DNA of 13,892 nucleotides from NCBI GenBank assembly GCA_025054515.1, contig JANWZT010000017.1, positions 1 to 13,892 on the forward strand. Reading direction: 5' to 3'. The translations under genes and the position numbers were made by a program. The DNA is from Candidatus Caldarchaeum sp. GTDB lineage: Archaea; Thermoproteota; Nitrososphaeria_A; Caldarchaeales; Caldarchaeaceae. Under the pieces are notes generated by a model. It was not told the DNA's origin. It made no database searches and saw only the letters and a program-made list of their open reading frames with translations. The first letter of the stretch is position 1, and each line of letters begins with the position of its first letter. Of the stretch, positions 11,059-13,892 are shown one piece after another.

Positions 11059-13527
11059 ATGTCACACCAGCCCTACATCAAAACGGGACGGGACTTTGTT
11101 TTCCCCGACTACAAACCTCGTTACCCACGAAAACCATCGTTCAAAATCGACCACTACAAGCTTTTCATCAACATAGACCCTGACGACAAACGTCTCGACG
11201 GCGAAGCATACATAACTTTTGCAGACGGCTGTACATCAGCATCCCTCGACGCAGTTGATTTCGAGATGCTGGAGATATCGGGAGCGGTTGAAAGTAGTTA
11301 CGACGGCAAGAACATCTACGTCCGACTTAACCCCACAATCAAGAACACGGTCAAGATAGTGTACAGAGTTTGGCCTCGCACGGGCGTCCATTTCATCCCG
11401 TCCTCCAAAAGTAACGGATTTCCGTCTATCTGGAGCCACGGGGAACCGGAATATCACAGAAACTGGATGCCCATCTACGACTACCCCAACATGAAATTCA
11501 CGTCCGAGCTCGTTGTAACCGTACCCAAACCTCTCGAAGTGGTCTCCAACGGAGAATTGGTCAGGAAAGAGGAATCTCCCGATGGGAGAAACGTCTGGCA
11601 CTGGTTGATGGACAAGCCGCATACATCCTACCTCATCAGCTTCGTGGCCGGAGTGTTCGACAGGGAAGAGGAGATGTTTGACGGTGTCAAGCTCGAATAT
11701 TATGTTCCACGCGGTATGAAACAGTATGTTAAGAATTCCTTCTCGAAGACCGGCGACATGATGCGGTTTTTCAGCCAATATTTCATGTTCCCATATCCGT
11801 TCAAGTCTTACCGTCAGGTATGCGTGCCCGAGTTTGTTGTTGGCGGTATGGAAAACACCACTGCAACGACGCTCACTGACCTAACGCTTCACGACGACAT
11901 CGCCCACATGGATTTTTCAAGCGACCCTCTCGTCGCTCACGAACTCGCCCATCAGTGGTTCGGCGACCTCGTAACATGCAGGGACTGGTCGCATATTTGG
12001 CTCAACGAATCATTCGCAACATATCTTGAAAACCTCTACTTAAGGCACGACAAAGGCCGCGACGAATTTCTCTACGAACTCTACAACGACCTCCAATCTT
12101 ACCTCGACGAATACAGAAGAAGATATTCACGGCCGGTAGTCTATAGGGTCTACAAATATCCCGAAGAGCTTTTCGACAGACACGCATACCCGAAGGGCGG
12201 ACTGGTCCTGCACACTTTGTCTAACATCGTCGGCGAAGAAAACTTCCGCAAAGCCCTTAACCTGTTCTTGAAGAGACATTCGTTTTCTAACGCAGATACT
12301 GAAGACTTCCGTAAAGCGTTAGAAGAAGTTTCCGGAATTCCGCTGGAACAGCTCTTTGAACAGCTGGTCTACTCCTCGGGTCATCCCTCCATTAAGGCGG
12401 CTTACAGCTGGGACGCTGACTCACGGATGTTGAAAATCAGCTTGAAGCAGGTGCAAGGCGATGATTCTCCCGAAACTTATGGGTTGGAGTTGGAGGTCCG
12501 TGTTTCGACTTCGGATGAAACTTTGGTGAAAAAAATTTCTCTGGAAGAACGTGAAGTTACGCTTTATCTTCCGCTCAAGGAGAGACCCGGTCACGTCTGC
12601 ATCGACCCGGAGTTAAAGCTTCTGAGGGTGGTTGAGGTGGAAAGGCCTTTGGAGGAGCTTTTGAAGGCGGTTGAACGATGTGAAAACGTTGTCTGTCGGT
12701 TGGAAATGGTTGAATCGTTGGCGAAAGCCGGAGGAAGAAGGGCTGTTGAAGTCTTGGAAAGAGTTGTTAGGCAGGACAGGTTTTGGGGTGTTTCTTACAG
12801 AGCTGCGAAAGCTCTCGGCGACATAGGGTCCGAGGACGCTAAGAAGGCGTTGATTAGACTCGAAAAGTCCGTGCATCATCCAAAGATAAGAAGGGGAATC
12901 GTCGAGGCCATGGGAATTTTCGAAAAGGACAAAGAAGTTTTCGACGTTTTGGTAAAAGTTATCGAAAACGCGTCAGAGTCCTACTACGTAAGGCAGTCAG
13001 CCTGCATCAGCTTGGGCAGGTTAAAGCTCGTCGAAGCCCTTCCTGTTTTGACTGAGGCTTCGAAGACGTCTTCACACGCCCACGTGATTCATTCGGGTGC
13101 CGTTCAAGGTCTGGCGGAAACCGGGTTCGACGAAGCATTCAAATTCGTTGTCGAGCGGGTTAATCAGGAATATCCGACGCCTGTGAGAGTTGCGGCTACC
13201 GTGTCGCTGGCCAAGTTCCCCGGCAAAAAAGAGGTGTACGAAATATTGGAGAAACTGTCGGAAGACGACAGCGAACGCGTCCGCCATGCCGTCGTGGCTG
13301 CGGCGAGGGAGCTGCTGGACCCCCGTCTCCTACAAATTCTGGACAAAATGGCTGAAAAGGACTTGAACGAAAGGGTGCGTCGCACAGCGCGGGAAGTCGT
13401 GAAAAGGATAAGGGACAACCTCGAAAGAGGCGTCGAATACAAGGCTTTACGGGAGGAGGTTGAGAAGATGAAGGAGGAGAACAGGAGGATTTTGGACAAA
13501 ATCTACCGCATTGAGGGCAAAACCTAA
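11059..13527 (+). CDS. M1-family zinc aminopeptidase with C-terminal HEAT repeats and coiled coil
   Basis: This is an 822-residue protein. Residues 1 to about 250 form the M1 N-terminal beta domain (IDHYKLFINIDPDDKRLDGE). The peptidase domain has the substrate-binding GGMEN (262-266), zinc motif HELAHQWFGD (H294, E295, H298), third zinc ligand E317 in WLNESFATYLE, and the transition-state tyrosine Y377 in AYPKGG. All catalytic residues are present, so it should release N-terminal amino acids from peptides in the cytosol. From about residue 535 to 785 are HEAT-like repeats (RLEMVESLAKAGGRRAVEVL, YRAAKALGDIGSEDAKKAL, VRQSACISLGRLKLVEALPVL, VRVAATVSLAKFPGKKEV, VRHAVVAAARELLDPRLLQIL). The tail, about 785-820, is a charged coiled coil. 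The layout recalls TAF2-like and archaeal HEAT-bearing M1 proteins; the tail suggests oligomer or partner binding. No signal peptide is present. Confidence 0.93.
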   Translation: MSHQPYIKTGRDFVFPDYKPRYPRKPSFKIDHYKLFINIDPDDKRLDGEAYITFADGCTSASLDAVDFEMLEISGAVESSYDGKNIYVRLNPTIKNTVKIVYRVWPRTGVHFIPSSKSNGFPSIWSHGEPEYHRNWMPIYDYPNMKFTSELVVTVPKPLEVVSNGELVRKEESPDGRNVWHWLMDKPHTSYLISFVAGVFDREEEMFDGVKLEYYVPRGMKQYVKNSFSKTGDMMRFFSQYFMFPYPFKSYRQVCVPEFVVGGMENTTATTLTDLTLHDDIAHMDFSSDPLVAHELAHQWFGDLVTCRDWSHIWLNESFATYLENLYLRHDKGRDEFLYELYNDLQSYLDEYRRRYSRPVVYRVYKYPEELFDRHAYPKGGLVLHTLSNIVGEENFRKALNLFLKRHSFSNADTEDFRKALEEVSGIPLEQLFEQLVYSSGHPSIKAAYSWDADSRMLKISLKQVQGDDSPETYGLELEVRVSTSDETLVKKISLEEREVTLYLPLKERPGHVCIDPELKLLRVVEVERPLEELLKAVERCENVVCRLEMVESLAKAGGRRAVEVLERVVRQDRFWGVSYRAAKALGDIGSEDAKKALIRLEKSVHHPKIRRGIVEAMGIFEKDKEVFDVLVKVIENASESYYVRQSACISLGRLKLVEALPVLTEASKTSSHAHVIHSGAVQGLAETGFDEAFKFVVERVNQEYPTPVRVAATVSLAKFPGKKEVYEILEKLSEDDSERVRHAVVAAARELLDPRLLQILDKMAEKDLNERVRRTAREVVKRIRDNLERGVEYKALREEVEKMKEENRRILDKIYRIEGKT

Positions 13528-13608
13528 ATTTCTATCTCGAACACTTCCGAGATGGCTGTGATGAATCCTCGAACGTGAGCGGTGATGTTCTCTGGGGTAT
13601 CTGAGCCA
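13524..13608 (-). pseudogene. Probable out-of-frame C-terminal end of the CBS gene
   Basis: On the minus strand, just past the TGA of the CBS frame (13609-13611), the +1 frame reads DGSDTPENITAHVRGFITAI and closes FEIEI at a TAG (13524-13526). It has a protein-like composition and the same codon style as its neighbours, and lacks any ATG, GTG or TTG start of its own. Its stop overlaps the aminopeptidase stop, as other convergent genes here do. A single extra T in the minus-strand TTT at 13611-13613 would account for the split. Either a sequencing indel, a real mutation, or +1 frameshifting is possible; chance is not excluded. Confidence 0.4.
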
Positions 13609-13892
13609 TCAAATAAGAGTAACGACGGATTCGATGATGTCTCTAGTGGTTATCATGCCGACCAGTTCTCCGTCGGCGTTGACCACTGGGAGATGTCTGA
13701 TCTGGTTCGACAACATGATGTTTCTTGCGTCGTTTATAGACCTGTCTTCCCGGATGACGATTACGTTGCGTGTCATGAACTGTTTGACGGGTGCTTCCGG
13801 TTCAACGCCGAGCGCGAAAAACTTTACGAAATCCTTTTCCGTAACGATACCAACGACTTTCTTCCCTGATAAAACGACGACGCTGCTGACCC
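13609..13892 (-). CDS. CBS-domain protein (partial, C-terminal part)
   Basis: The minus-strand frame enters from the right edge and ends at TGA 13609-13611. It shows the end of one CBS domain (VVVLSGKKVVGIVTEKDFVKFF) and a complete second one (VKQFMTRNVIVIREDRSI, then ARNIMLSNQIRHLPVV and GELVGMITTRDIIES). CBS pairs bind adenosine nucleotides such as AMP, ATP or SAM and regulate an attached or partner protein; here only the regulatory module is visible, so the full protein may be a stand-alone CBS pair or carry another N-terminal domain. The start lies outside the window. The C-terminus may be longer than this stop suggests, because a credible continuation lies in the next frame (13524-13608). 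Confidence 0.85.
   Translation of the reverse strand, partial: VSSVVVLSGKKVVGIVTEKDFVKFFALGVEPEAPVKQFMTRNVIVIREDRSINDARNIMLSNQIRHLPVVNADGELVGMITTRDIIESVVTLI

Noticed and set aside
11236..11778. 180-codon minus-strand frame inside the aminopeptidase
   Set aside because: It is a shadow of the M1 N-terminal domain, with no motifs and no promoter.
13582..13869. 95-codon plus-strand frame after the aminopeptidase
   Set aside because: It is antisense to the CBS domain motifs, which are unmistakable on the minus strand.
1..13892. CRISPR arrays, insertion sequences, integrase or tRNA-linked attachment repeats
   Set aside because: No regularly spaced repeats, no transposase or integrase frame, and no direct duplication of a tRNA 3' end beyond the natural similarity of the two tRNA-Thr genes were seen by eye.

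Overview
The window looks like a piece of a compact chromosome from a thermophilic archaeon. Three tRNA genes have archaeal features: U73 in both tRNA-Thr genes, and two introns at non-canonical positions with bulge-helix-bulge splice motifs. Promoters are archaeal TATA boxes about 26-30 nt ahead of start codons, consistent with widespread leaderless transcription. GTG and TTG starts are common, and convergent genes touch or overlap at their ends. Gene content (Orc1/Cdc6-like ATPase, AmmeMemoRadiSam radical SAM enzyme, 2-oxoacid dehydrogenase E1, Tat-exported PQQ sugar dehydrogenase, HEAT-extended M1 aminopeptidase) fits the Thaumarchaeota/Aigarchaeota (Caldiarchaeum-like) or Thermoproteota side of the tree. 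That placement is an inference.

Layout. 1-186 (-) is the N-terminal part of a metallophosphoesterase, divergent from a CoA-binding protein (271-687). An AmrS-type radical SAM enzyme (735-1820) runs into the 3' end of an intron-containing tRNA-Thr(GGT) on the minus strand. A DAO-family FAD oxidoreductase (1956-3134, -) is divergent from an unrecognised 107-residue protein (3198-3521). A stand-alone lipoyl-domain protein (3568-3813) converges with no gap on the E1-beta/E1-alpha pair (3814-5811, -). A DUF6899-like small protein (-) and a GYD-domain protein (+) share a divergent promoter region at about 6110-6176. A Cdc6-like ATPase and a small winged-helix protein form a two-gene unit (6492-7916). 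tRNA-Thr(CGT) converges on hisC (-). tRNA-Lys(TTT), with a 54-nt intron in the anticodon stem, precedes a secreted sugar dehydrogenase. Two small orphan proteins (-) are driven from a strikingly symmetric divergent promoter shared with the M1 aminopeptidase (11059-13527). The window ends in the C-terminal part of a CBS-pair protein (-).

Functional links. The lipoyl protein and E1 subunits are obvious partners in a 2-oxoacid or acetoin dehydrogenase, but no E2 acyltransferase core or E3 lies here. The other neighbours look like ordinary housekeeping and accessory genes. No mobile element, CRISPR array, rRNA or origin repeat was found, and no stretch over 300 bases lacks a gene. The most notable signals are the two non-canonical tRNA introns, two tRNA 3' ends that supply the antisense stop codon of the facing protein gene, the symmetric promoter palindrome at 11021-11037, and a probable one-base frameshift at the end of the CBS gene.
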